Source: an uncultured Kordia sp. (GTDB lineage: Bacteria > Bacteroidota > Bacteroidia > Flavobacteriales > Flavobacteriaceae). From it: DNA of 64,000 nt. A model generated the notes under the pieces. The model was not told the DNA's origin. It saw only the letters and a list, made by a program, of their open reading frames with translations, and made no database searches. Location of the stretch: contig NZ_CANLEA010000010.1 in assembly GCF_947489565.1 (NCBI RefSeq), forward strand, positions 168,966 to 232,965. Reading direction: 5' to 3'. A program made the translations under genes and the position numbers. Shown piece by piece: positions 54,099-62,120 of the stretch (position 1 is the first letter of the stretch; each line of letters starts with the position of its first letter).

Positions 54099-55026
54099 AT
54101 ATGATGTTTCCACTAATAATGTGGTACGTTGGCTAAACTATTATGGAATTAACTATGTGAGATTAAATACCGAAGATTTTAATCCATTAAATCACTTTTC
54201 ACTAAGCAATAAATCATCAAAGCTTACAATTAATGATATAGATATAAGCACTATTACAGCAGTTTGGCACAGACGCGGTAGATTAAGACACGTACCCAAT
54301 TCTTTAAATAACTTAGGAAAAGTTACAGACTATTTGAAAAAAGAAGAAGATAGTTTAGTGAAGTCAATCGAAACCTATTTGAGAAGTACTAAAAAATACA
54401 TTGGTTCTTACACAAGTGAAGTAGAAAATTACAAGCTGGAGCATCTAATGATGGCAAAAGAATGTGGATTGAATATTCCAAATTCTATCATAACAACAAG
54501 TAAAAAAGATTTGATTGGTTTTTACAATTCACACAGTCAAATCATATCAAAAGATTTGAGATATCCTATTAATATTAAAACAAGTGACGTGAGTATTAAT
54601 TCTATAGGAACATTCAAGGTTACAGACGAATTAATTCAAGGGTTAGATGAACAATTTGCACCGATTTATGCACAAGAATACATAGAAAAGGAATTTGAAA
54701 TTAGAGTATTTTATTTTGAGCGTAGATTTTTCTCAATGGGTATATTTTCTCAGCATGATGAGCAAACACAGGTTGATTACAGAAATTACAATACTCAAAT
54801 ACCTAATAGATGTGTTCCAATCAACTTGCCTTTAGATATTGAAAAGCAACTATTAAGTTTTACAGATAAAATCAAATTAAATACAGGTTCAATCGACTTT
54901 ATTTATTCTACTGATGAACGATACATCTTTTTGGAAGTCAACCCAATGGGGCAATTTGATTGGCTATCAAAAAACTGTAATTATCATATAGAAAGAGAAA
55001 TTGCAAAGGAATTTATGGAAGTATGA
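54076..55026 (+). CDS. gwsG: Grasp-with-spasm ATP-grasp peptide maturase
   Basis: This is a 316-residue ATP-grasp ligase expected to join side-chain carboxylates of the precursor to Ser/Thr/Lys. The N-terminal segment (MILLISSKYDVSTNNVVRWL; VWHRRGRLR at 63-71) is characteristic of graspetide ligases. The ATP-grasp pieces are LEHLMMAKECGLNIPNSI, YAQEYIEKEFEIRVFYF (about 198-214) and LNTGSIDFIY with FLEVNPMGQFDWL (268-297), where the Glu/Asn residues bind Mg-ATP. It overlaps the upstream and downstream genes, implying coupled translation. The family name is from memory of the grasp-with-spasm system. Confidence 0.9.
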   Translation: MILLISSKYDVSTNNVVRWLNYYGINYVRLNTEDFNPLNHFSLSNKSSKLTINDIDISTITAVWHRRGRLRHVPNSLNNLGKVTDYLKKEEDSLVKSIETYLRSTKKYIGSYTSEVENYKLEHLMMAKECGLNIPNSIITTSKKDLIGFYNSHSQIISKDLRYPINIKTSDVSINSIGTFKVTDELIQGLDEQFAPIYAQEYIEKEFEIRVFYFERRFFSMGIFSQHDEQTQVDYRNYNTQIPNRCVPINLPLDIEKQLLSFTDKIKLNTGSIDFIYSTDERYIFLEVNPMGQFDWLSKNCNYHIEREIAKEFMEV

Positions 55027-55208
55027 AGCTATTAAGAATAGAACAGTTGCCTTTAACTTTTCATAAAGCAACGATCACTAAAAAAACAGAAATCAAAAAA
55101 CTGAACAAAGAGAATTTTATATCAATCAAAAGCATTGTATCTGACAAAATTCTAACAGAAAAAATTCATAAACCAATTTCAAAAATCTTCCAATTAGATG
55201 AAGTCTAA
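55023..55208 (+). CDS. Small basic protein between the two maturases
   Basis: This is a 61-residue Lys/Ile-rich protein (MKLLRIEQLPLTFHKATITK at the start, KIFQLDEV at the end). It overlaps the ATP-grasp gene by 4 bases (ATGA) and the SPASM gene by 11 bases, so all three are probably translated together. It has no signal peptide, GG motif or acidic loop, so it is unlikely to be a precursor. It may be a leader-binding or adaptor protein. I do not recognise the family. Confidence 0.6.
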   Translation: MKLLRIEQLPLTFHKATITKKTEIKKLNKENFISIKSIVSDKILTEKIHKPISKIFQLDEV

Positions 55209-56289
55209 CATTCCATTTAAACTATTTGTAAATTGTGTTCTTGTAAAAGGAGCAAATAGAAGTACTATTTGTGATTTGCAAAGAAATGATGTCAGAGTGA
55301 TACCAAACGATTTGCATGATCTATTGGCTGAAAACGAAGGTAAAACAATTGATGAAATAAAAAAACAGTATGGAAATGAGTTTGATGAAATCATTGATGA
55401 ATACTTTCAGTTCCTCTATTACAATGAGTTCATTTTTTTCTCAAAACAAGTTGATATTTTCCCAAAATTATCAATGGAATGGGCAGATAGCACCATCATA
55501 AATAATTGCATCCTAGATATTGATGAAAATTCTAATTACAATATTTTAAACGTATTGCAACAACTTAATGACTTGCAATGCAGATACTTAGAAATTAGGA
55601 ATTTCAAAAGTGCTAAAATTGAAGTTATTAGCAATGTTCTTAAATTCCTTAAAGAATCCGAATCATCCATACAATCGGTAGAAATACTACTCCCATATTT
55701 CAATGGCATTGAATTGTGGATAGCATCCACACAAGAAAAGTACGTACGATTACATTTTGTGCGTGTATTTAAAAGTCCTTTTAATAAAAACATAGCACCT
55801 AAAGGAGATCATAAATTACACGTCATGTTTACCAAGCAAGACTATCAAAATGAATTGTGTTGCGGTAAAATAAATCAAAGCTTTTTTTCAGCAAATATGT
55901 TGGCTTTTACTGAAAGTGTAAACTTTAATTCCTGTCTGAATAAAAAACTATCCATTGATAGAAATGGAAATATAAAAAATTGTCCATCCATGCAATATGG
56001 ATTTGGTTCTGTTGCGTCTACAAAGCTAAAAAGTGTTGTAACAAAGAATGACTTTACAAAAGTTTGGAATATTTCAAAAGACAAGATTTCAATATGTAAA
56101 GATTGTGAATTTAGGCATATATGTACGGATTGCAGAGCATATTTGGAAAATCCCAACGATCATTTATCTAAACCTTTGAAATGCGGATATAACCCATATA
56201 CTAGCGAATGGTCAGATTGGAGCAAAAATCCTTTAAAAAAAGAAGCAATCTCATTTTACAATTTACAGGCGGTTACTGAAAAGCCTTAA
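55198..56289 (+). CDS. gwsS: Grasp-with-spasm SPASM-domain maturase
   Basis: This is a 363-residue protein with a C-terminal SPASM-like cysteine set: C246, C262, C300, C303, C309, C312 and C329 (CKDCEFRHICTDCRAYL). An extra C221-C222 pair precedes it. The N-terminal CxxxCxxC motif of radical SAM enzymes is missing; C13, C25, C104 and C128 do not fit it. The middle (100-240) may keep a barrel-like fold. The protein may recognise the leader or carry an Fe-S cluster rather than act as a classical radical SAM enzyme. Confidence 0.85.
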   Translation: MKSNIPFKLFVNCVLVKGANRSTICDLQRNDVRVIPNDLHDLLAENEGKTIDEIKKQYGNEFDEIIDEYFQFLYYNEFIFFSKQVDIFPKLSMEWADSTIINNCILDIDENSNYNILNVLQQLNDLQCRYLEIRNFKSAKIEVISNVLKFLKESESSIQSVEILLPYFNGIELWIASTQEKYVRLHFVRVFKSPFNKNIAPKGDHKLHVMFTKQDYQNELCCGKINQSFFSANMLAFTESVNFNSCLNKKLSIDRNGNIKNCPSMQYGFGSVASTKLKSVVTKNDFTKVWNISKDKISICKDCEFRHICTDCRAYLENPNDHLSKPLKCGYNPYTSEWSDWSKNPLKKEAISFYNLQAVTEKP

Positions 56290-56309
56290 ACAGAGTAAGG
56301 AAAATCAAA
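56275..56309 (+). repeat. Leader repeat, copy 2 (before precursor 3)
   Basis: This is the partner of 53059-53096. It includes the last four codons and the stop of the SPASM gene, so the copied unit reached into that gene, or the gene end was formed by the duplication. Confidence 0.6.
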
Positions 56310-56320
56310 TTTTATTACCA

Positions 56321-56527
56321 ATGAAAAAATTAAACTCAAAGAAAATCAAACTATCAGAAGCCCATAATATTATTGGTTTCGGTTGTTCTACTTCATGGCG
56401 AACTTCTACAGATTCGGGAAAAGACACCTATTTCGATGATAACGATAATGGTCGATTAGATAATGGAGATACCATATTTTTTGATAATGGAAAGGTTGGA
56501 AAAATGGGTGAACCAATGATTATGTAA
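56321..56527 (+). CDS. Grasp-with-spasm precursor peptide 3
   Basis: This is a 68-residue peptide. The leader MKKLNSKKIKLSEAHNIIGF is followed by Gly21-Cys22 instead of Gly-Gly. The core has STSWRTSTDSGKDT (many Ser/Thr donors), then the acidic loop FDDNDNGRLDNGDT (38-51), aligned with the loops of precursors 1 and 2. It lies after the maturase genes in its own precursor/HAPKKYW block. Confidence 0.8.
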   Translation: MKKLNSKKIKLSEAHNIIGFGCSTSWRTSTDSGKDTYFDDNDNGRLDNGDTIFFDNGKVGKMGEPMIM

Positions 56528-56537
56528 AATGCAAAGA

Positions 56538-56557
56538 GGGGATTTTGACAAATTCCC
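56538..56557 (+). terminator. Intra-operon hairpin after precursor 3
   Basis: GGGGATTT pairs with AAATTCCC (one G-T pair), with a 4-base TGAC loop, then TTT. Position between precursor and HAPKKYW gene is the same as for the hairpin at 53555. Confidence 0.6.
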
Positions 56558-56572
56558 TTTAAAATCTTAACC

Positions 56573-57157
56573 ATGAAAAAACTACTACTACTTTTTATCT
56601 TATTTATTGCCTGTAATTCAGTAAAAAAAATGACAGATACTGAACTATGTACTGAATTATCTAACCTATATTTTCAAGATCAATATTATAGAGGATTGCA
56701 AGAAATGGAAGACCCGTTTTTTTCAGTATTAGATTCTTTAATGACTGCTAATAATTTAAGTCGTTCCGAGTACGCCAATCTTCCCGAAAAAGAACAGCTT
56801 GCTTTTGGTAAAATAGCAAGAAAAATAGCTGATAAGAAACCATCATTATCAAAACGCGAACAAGATTCTTTAATGAATTTACAAAAAGAGATTGATTTTA
56901 AAACTACCAAATCACTATTGCAAATAGTTGAAAAATATGGTTTTCCCGATATTGAAAAATTACAATGTGACAGTTATTCAGCACCTTTTCTAATTTTTGG
57001 TCATGCTCCAAAAAAATATTGGAAAGAAATAGAAGTCCTAATAGAGAGAGAAAAAAAAGCTGGGCGGATTACACAAGGAGATTATAACTATATCAAATGG
57101 CACATAGGCGGAAGAAAAGACGAGGAAATAAAGCAAATTCAAATACAAGTAAATTAA
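56573..57157 (+). CDS. HAPKKYW-motif lipoprotein B (DUF6624-like)
   Basis: This is a 194-residue lipoprotein with lipobox LFIAC (Cys14). Motifs FQDQYYRGL, LLQIVEKYGF and FGHAPKKYWKEIEVLIERE match protein A at 53604-54098; an insert of about 40 residues (LPEKEQLAFGKIARKIADKK) is specific to this copy. It follows precursor 3 as protein A follows precursor 2. The pairing suggests a function specific to each peptide, for example immunity or surface retention (inference). Confidence 0.72.
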   Translation: MKKLLLLFILFIACNSVKKMTDTELCTELSNLYFQDQYYRGLQEMEDPFFSVLDSLMTANNLSRSEYANLPEKEQLAFGKIARKIADKKPSLSKREQDSLMNLQKEIDFKTTKSLLQIVEKYGFPDIEKLQCDSYSAPFLIFGHAPKKYWKEIEVLIEREKKAGRITQGDYNYIKWHIGGRKDEEIKQIQIQVN

Positions 57158-57163
57158 CAAAAC

Positions 57164-57251
57164 AAACACGTCAAGAACAGTATCATTTTTTCACTATTAA
57201 GCTACTACTAGAAAGCACGTTCCCTTTTTAAAGTGCTTTGTTCAAGACGTG
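57164..57251 (+). terminator. Nested inverted repeats closing the peptide cluster
   Basis: AAACACGTC (57164-57172) matches GACGTGTTT (57243-57251), with an inner stem AAAGCAC/GTGCTTT (57212-57239 region). This probably terminates the operon. Confidence 0.5.
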
Positions 57252-57281
57252 TTTATATGCAGAATTTTAGTCTATTCTGCT

Positions 57282-57337
57282 GTTTAGGGCAAGGCGATGT
57301 AAGGTTAGCCTAAACTTCTCGCCTTGCTACTCTAAAC
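57282..57337 (+). repeat. Long imperfect hairpin of unknown role
   Basis: GTTTAG plus GGCAAGGCGA (57282-57297) pair with TCGCCTTGC (57319-57327) and CTAAAC (57332-57337). The loop contains a further GGTTAGCC. It is more GC-rich than its surroundings. It lies 21 bases before a small membrane peptide gene and could be its leader, or an element end. Confidence 0.55.
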
Positions 57338-57358
57338 AAATTTATAAATTATAAGTTA

Positions 57359-57469
57359 ATGAATAATCAAAGATTAAAATATTTCGGTTGGTTTATAGCA
57401 GGATTTTGTACTGCTGTCATAGTTGGAATTATTTTCTTTTCTGTTGCATTCTATTACTACTACAATTAA
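57359..57469 (+). CDS. Single-helix membrane peptide (36 aa)
   Basis: ATG 57359 encodes MNNQRLKYFGWFIAGF, then a continuous hydrophobic helix and a YYYYN end. The size and topology resemble toxin or small regulatory membrane peptides. A terminator follows, and a structured leader precedes it. No antitoxin is evident, though the leader hairpin could be regulatory. Confidence 0.45.
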   Translation: MNNQRLKYFGWFIAGFCTAVIVGIIFFSVAFYYYYN

Positions 57470-57523
57470 CGCAGAATAATTACCTAGAAAACCTAAATTA
57501 TCGTAAAACTAGAATTATTCTTC

Positions 57524-57558
57524 AAAAGCTTCAATTATTACAGTTGAAGCTTTTTTTG
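57524..57558 (+). terminator. Terminator of the 36-aa membrane peptide gene
   Basis: AAAAGCTTCAA pairs perfectly with TTGAAGCTTTT around a 9-base loop, then T7. Confidence 0.9.
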
Positions 57559-58062
57559 ATCATCCTAGAATTTCTAGCACCTACAATAAATTGAACTTCT
57601 CTTGAGTTTATCAATACTTTTGTAGCTTTAAAGTATTACTTTAAGTGAATTTAAAAATCATTGCCTTTTTATCATTTGAATTTTTCAAAGAAGATCAAAA
57701 AAAATGAACTTATTTTTAAAATAAAATCAGACTATTTTTAAAAATTATCAGAATGAATTAAAAACATCAAAAAATTTCATTTGCGATTGTTTTTTTAAAT
57801 TTTTTAATGAAAAAAATAAATTAATCTAAAATCTAATTTTTGAAATTGATTTTTTAGAACCGCAAATATCTGAAAATAAATGATTTAAAAAATAGAAAAT
57901 CAAACCGCTTTTAGTTTTAGCGAAAAAAATCAAAGTGGTTTTACTTTTGAATAATTGAATTAAAAAATGCTTTTTTTTTGAAAAAATTTGAAAAAAATTA
58001 AAGTTGAAGACATATTTTGAAAAAAATTAAATCCAATAATTGAATTTTTTCGTTCTTTGAAA
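57559..58062. other. Extremely AT-rich gap before mobile-element genes
   Basis: About 500 bases of A/T runs with no frame of interest. The pieces TTTTGAAAAAAATTAAA recur around 57990-58030. It could be an easily melted origin region next to the winged-helix protein, but nothing proves it. Confidence 0.45.
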
Positions 58063-59349
58063 TCAATTACTAGAAAAATAAAATTTATTTTTTTCTGTTA
58101 AAACTGCTTTGTAAAATTGATCTAACAATTCAGGATTTCCAAGTCGTTTAATTCTTTTTTCACACTCTTTAAATAATAACAATCGTGGTTTTTGTCTAAA
58201 AGTTTCTTTTTGTTCGTTATGAACAAAACGACGAATCTGCGCATTGGTAATTAGTTTTAATCGTGTTTTCTGTTTGCTACGGATATGATTTTCATACCAA
58301 ACTTTAGTTCCCGTAAAACCATGTTTGTTTTCTGGATCAAAATATCTATGTGGTAATTGCACAAACCGATTTTTGGAATCTTTGGAAAGATATTTTTGTA
58401 CCAACTCAATACGTTTTACATACACATTGTGAGCTTTGTCTAAACGTTCTTTTTGCACAGGCTCATACCACAAATACAATAATTCCTTAGCTCTTTTTAC
58501 CACATGCTCGGTCAAGCAAACTTCTGTGTATAATTTCTTTTGAGCAAGTTCCCATAAGGCATCGACATACGGATTAAGAAAGGGCATCCCTGAAGCTCCA
58601 AGCCTTGAATCTATGTCTTTTGCTTGTGTTTTTACTTCAGGGATTACCACTTCCTTCTCTGCATCTTGATTGCACTGAAAATTTCGCGCGCCTGGTGTGC
58701 CTTTTGAGCGTAGCTCATTTATTTTTATGCCATCTTCCTTCTCTGTGTATCTTGCCAATTCGTTGCCAGTTAAAAATTCAACTTTGGATGACCTCGAATT
58801 CAAGCTGCGATCAATGTTCATTTTGTTATCAACTGCTATTAGTATATTATTTATGTAACTATTGTTACTAGTGTCTGATTCTGGGCAACTTGTCCGTATA
58901 TTATTTTTAAAAAACTGATTATCAGTCGCTTTAATTTTTTGCTGTTCGTTTGATTTTTTGCTGTTTTTTACAGCTTTTACACCACTTATCAACAGGATAT
59001 TGGGATTGAATCGAAGCTTGTAATTAGCCTTTCTGCCTTTAAAAACTTTCTCAGTAATTATCTTGGCATCTAAAAGGCGTTTAATGTGCCTTCTAATAGT
59101 TCTAGGACTCACGTGTGCAATTTTGGCTAACTGAACACTATTTGTCTCTAACGGAGGAATATTGGAACTATCAAAAGAAGCTTTTCTACTTTCTTTTAAA
59201 AGGAAAGCACCATAAATACGAATAATCTCTCTAGCTGTTGCTATCACAGGCTGACGCAACCGATCTGAAAGACGATCGGTTACGTCATTATGTTGTTTGG
59301 CAAAGCAATCAAGTGCTTTAAAAGCGCTTGAAAAGTGAATGATACTCAT
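58063..59349 (-). CDS. Winged-helix DNA-binding protein of the mobile element
   Basis: This is a 428-residue protein. A winged HTH spans about 62-122 (NSVQLAKIAHVSPRTIRRHI, then LLDAKIITEKVFKGRKANYK). The middle is low-complexity and variable; the C-terminal half (about 265-428) is basic and helical (LLYLWYEPVQKERLDKAHNV; QLPHRYFDPENKHGF). The pattern is seen in proteins near integrases of Bacteroidota elements. A replication-initiator or transcriptional role is possible. It overlaps by one base (TAATG) with a small gene upstream. Confidence 0.7.
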   Translation of the reverse strand: MSIIHFSSAFKALDCFAKQHNDVTDRLSDRLRQPVIATAREIIRIYGAFLLKESRKASFDSSNIPPLETNSVQLAKIAHVSPRTIRRHIKRLLDAKIITEKVFKGRKANYKLRFNPNILLISGVKAVKNSKKSNEQQKIKATDNQFFKNNIRTSCPESDTSNNSYINNILIAVDNKMNIDRSLNSRSSKVEFLTGNELARYTEKEDGIKINELRSKGTPGARNFQCNQDAEKEVVIPEVKTQAKDIDSRLGASGMPFLNPYVDALWELAQKKLYTEVCLTEHVVKRAKELLYLWYEPVQKERLDKAHNVYVKRIELVQKYLSKDSKNRFVQLPHRYFDPENKHGFTGTKVWYENHIRSKQKTRLKLITNAQIRRFVHNEQKETFRQKPRLLLFKECEKRIKRLGNPELLDQFYKAVLTEKNKFYFSSN

Positions 59350-59528
59350 TATTTATTAAATGTATTAGCTAGTAAATCATCCATAGCAGAAGCTACTGTG
59401 ATTAACTTTTTCTTTCTTCTTTTGGTTTTTTTAGCAGGAACTTTTTGTAAATCAAGCATACCGTAAAGCCGCAATTTTTCATCTGTGCTTAATGCTTGAA
59501 TTACGTTATATACAGTTTCTGCTTTCAA
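59349..59528 (-). CDS. Small helical protein with TTG start, upstream of the winged-helix gene
   Basis: The 59-residue frame starts at TTG 59528, since a stop codon lies directly before it. The sequence is KAETVYNVIQALSTDEKLRL, YGMLDLQKVPAKKTKRRKKK, then VASAMDDLLANTF. The basic centre suggests nucleic-acid binding. The stop overlaps the next ATG as TAATG, the usual sign of translational coupling. Small companions of this type are frequent beside such mobile-element proteins (from memory). Confidence 0.6.
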   Translation of the reverse strand: MKAETVYNVIQALSTDEKLRLYGMLDLQKVPAKKTKRRKKKLITVASAMDDLLANTFNK

Positions 59529-60578
59529 TTACTTTTATGTTATGTCTTCTTCTACTGAGAATTCATCAAAACAATGCTTAAAAACACAACCAATAAGCCT
59601 CTAGTGAACGATGGGCATTCTATTAAAATTTGAGCAAAAGAAGTCTTGGTCGCTTCCGTGAGCAACTTTGTCAGTGTGTTATAAATTTGAATCTGCTACT
59701 CAAGTGTAGCGCAATTTGATGCAGTAGCAATTAGAACTGGTAACTTCTTATAGTATCAAAGAATTTTAATGTTTTTTGACAATCTAGTAGATTGCTTGGA
59801 TAATGCAATTATGTGTTTTAACGAATTTTTATTTTAAAGGGTTTATAAATTATTTTCTTAAAATATGAGACAGTTGTATTTCTATTTTTTACTGTCAACA
59901 GGGTTACTATTTCTTTTCATTTGACTTGAAGTAAATCTAACTAATTTTTCGTTTAAAAACTATAGAAAAATCAAATCAAAAAGAATGTAACTAATTTATT
60001 TTATGAAAGTTATGATATTTTTTGTGTAAATTTTGGTAACTTTTTTGCAAAGTTTTTATAAAAGTTTATCAAGATTTTGGTAATAGTTTGTGTAAAGTTT
60101 GGTGTCGTTTTTACCCTTTTTTGGTGCAATTTTCATCGCGATTAATTTAAGAGTTAACTTTTTACTTTAAGTAAACTATTTAACTATCACAAAAACAAAA
60201 GATTACCTTTTTTAACTTAAAAATTCAATATCATTTGAAGAAAGTATCTTAGTGTTTCTCCTAAAAAATTGCAGTTCAAAACGAATAAAATCCAAATACA
60301 AAAAATGATTGACTCAAATTTTTTTTCAAAAAAATTACAAAACGGCATAAAAATCAACAAGAAAATAATCTTTTTCTTATGTTTTCAGAAGTGAAATAAT
60401 ACGGTAAAAAATAGCAAAACGCGAGTTCGGGGGAAATCATCTTGGAAAATTGAACAGTTTTGTAAAAATGATTATGTACAATTTGGACTAAGTAATAGAA
60501 AGAATTTTGAGTATGTAAAACATGTGTTTTATTTACTGATCACTTAGCGGATAGTTGGATTTAATAATTTAAAAAATT
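59529..60578. other. Non-coding control region of the mobile element
   Basis: This region of about 1 kb has no gene. It holds iteron-like repeats (60021-60104), long A/T tracts, and the isolated sequence ACGCGAGTTCGGGGG (about 60419-60433), which resembles the IS982 remnant end. A regulatory or replication/transfer origin role fits the location between the DNA-binding gene and the integrase. Confidence 0.5.
60021..60104 (+). repeat. Iteron-like direct repeats
   Basis: TTTGTGTAAATTTTGGTA (60021-60038) and TTTGTGTAAAGTTTGGTG (60087-60104) match at 16 of 18 positions; AGATTTTGGTAA (60072-60083) is a partial third copy. Such spacing of 66 bases (about six turns) could bind an initiator. Confidence 0.55.
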
Positions 60579-60630
60579 ACTCATCGGCTTAGCAATAAGT
60601 TGTTTTATTAAGCTTATTGCTAAGATGAGT
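60579..60630. repeat. Long perfect-stem hairpin near the integrase
   Basis: ACTCATC and TTAGCAATAAG (60579-60599, with a GGC bulge) pair completely with CTTATTGCTAAGATGAGT (60613-60630), 18 base pairs. It has no T tail, so it is unlikely to be a plain terminator. It could be a recombination or transfer site. Confidence 0.6.
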
Positions 60631-60646
60631 TGATATGAAAATAAAA

Positions 60647-60707
60647 AAAGAGTGCTATGCTTTTAAAAACAATGATAACCATCATATTATTTGATTAAGC
60701 ACTCTTT
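60647..60707 (-). terminator. Inverted repeat downstream of the integrase gene
   Basis: AAAGAGTGCT (60647-60656) pairs perfectly with AGCACTCTTT (60698-60707), but the loop is 41 bases. A T run follows on the minus strand. It is the probable terminator of the integrase gene. Confidence 0.6.
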
Positions 60708-60719
60708 TGTTACTATCTC

Positions 60720-62033
60720 TTAAAAATCTATTGTGTATTTACTTGAATAATCTTTTGCCAACGAAGCGCCAATACCTCTTAAATATTTACGAAGCTGCGA
60801 TTTAGTTTTGTGTCTTGTAAAACTCATCAGTTCAGTAAGCACTTGTTCATCTGCTTTTCCTTCTGAAGCTAAAGATTTATAAAGATTAGATGCCGCTGTA
60901 TGTTTGAAAGAGTATAAGGTTTGATCTTCATCGAGATTCAAAGCTTCTTTCATATCAGCATATCTACGATAAAAATAATATGTTTTTGCTTTTTCAGTGG
61001 TACTCCATTCTCCACATTGTTCCTTATTGGTAAAGACAAAATCATTAGGCTCATATTTATGAAGTTCCATTTGCTCAATGACGCTGGCTAGATTACCGAT
61101 AATTGGAACTACTTCTTGTGCTTCTGTTTTGGTTTGAACATACAATCTTCTATTTTTAAGATCAATATCTTTTACTCTAAGTCTACACACTTCTACATTT
61201 CTTAAAAAAGCGTAGGCGATGAATTGCGTAAACTTTCTCAAATACGGATCATTCTTATCCATATACTCACGCATCTGTTTAACTTGCTGATCGGTGTAAG
61301 CTTTGTGCGTTTTAGGTCGTTCTTTAAGTTTCTGAATAGCTTTCACAGGATTGTATTCCAAAATGTCATCACTTACCAATTGGTTAAATAAAAGCGACAA
61401 AGAAGTTCTGTAACTGTTTCTTGTTTTAGCGCTTACAGGTTCGTCCGTTAATTCTCTTTGCTTATTATATTTCTTCAAAGAATTTAGAAAAACCGCAATT
61501 TCGCGACGTTTCAAGGCTTTAATGTCAATCTTTTCTAAATCATTTTCCTTTAACCATTTTCTAAATCTTTTGTAATGTCCATTGATAGTGATTTTAGCGC
61601 GGTCAGACCAATAGGATTCTTTTTGCTCAACAGCAAATTCCAATGCTTCAATAGTTGTATAGTTAATCGCTTTGAACGCTGGATTGTTTTCTTTATATAA
61701 TTGTTTTTCCTCTTTTTCTATTTTTGCATCAGTCACTTTAAAGTTTTCATAAGGGCTATATCCTTTAGAAAGTAATTTCTTCAAAGCTTGTTTATACGCC
61801 ATGAGTATCTCATAACGTTCTGCTTTAGTTTTAAAGCGATTAGCACCTTTGTAGATTGGTGGCTGTCTTTTTAACTTGTTAGTTTTGGGATCACGATAGG
61901 AATAATAAACGTACCAACGTTTGTTTAAATCTCCTCCTGCATCATAAATTTTCGGTTCTGAATAATCTTTCTTTCCTTTCAAACTGTATTCGATAACGTA
62001 TTCGTTTTGTAAAATATCATTAAAATTATACAT
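60720..62033 (-). CDS. Tyrosine recombinase / integrase
   Basis: This is a 437-residue integrase. A SAM-like core-binding domain spans about 135-240 (KRFRKWLKENDLEKIDIKAL). The catalytic domain begins near 255: first Arg in FLRNVEVCRLRVKDIDL, then YSFKHTAASNLYKSL in place of HxLRHT (a Bacteroidota variant), then TRHKTKSQLRKYLRG with the nucleophile Tyr. It should insert the element by site-specific recombination. It lies at the right edge of the mobile region, next to murQ; the attachment site was not resolved. Confidence 0.92.
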   Translation of the reverse strand: MYNFNDILQNEYVIEYSLKGKKDYSEPKIYDAGGDLNKRWYVYYSYRDPKTNKLKRQPPIYKGANRFKTKAERYEILMAYKQALKKLLSKGYSPYENFKVTDAKIEKEEKQLYKENNPAFKAINYTTIEALEFAVEQKESYWSDRAKITINGHYKRFRKWLKENDLEKIDIKALKRREIAVFLNSLKKYNKQRELTDEPVSAKTRNSYRTSLSLLFNQLVSDDILEYNPVKAIQKLKERPKTHKAYTDQQVKQMREYMDKNDPYLRKFTQFIAYAFLRNVEVCRLRVKDIDLKNRRLYVQTKTEAQEVVPIIGNLASVIEQMELHKYEPNDFVFTNKEQCGEWSTTEKAKTYYFYRRYADMKEALNLDEDQTLYSFKHTAASNLYKSLASEGKADEQVLTELMSFTRHKTKSQLRKYLRGIGASLAKDYSSKYTIDF

Positions 62034-62120
62034 AAAATTTGTGTTTTCAAAATAAGAAAAACACTCACGAATACTGGGATTGAAGCATTTTTAATGCAAA
62101 TTATTGAAAAACCTAATAGG

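Noticed and set aside
59578..59760. Possible gene remnants upstream of the TTG-start gene
   Set aside because: Only frames of about 20 codons without recognisable motifs were found.
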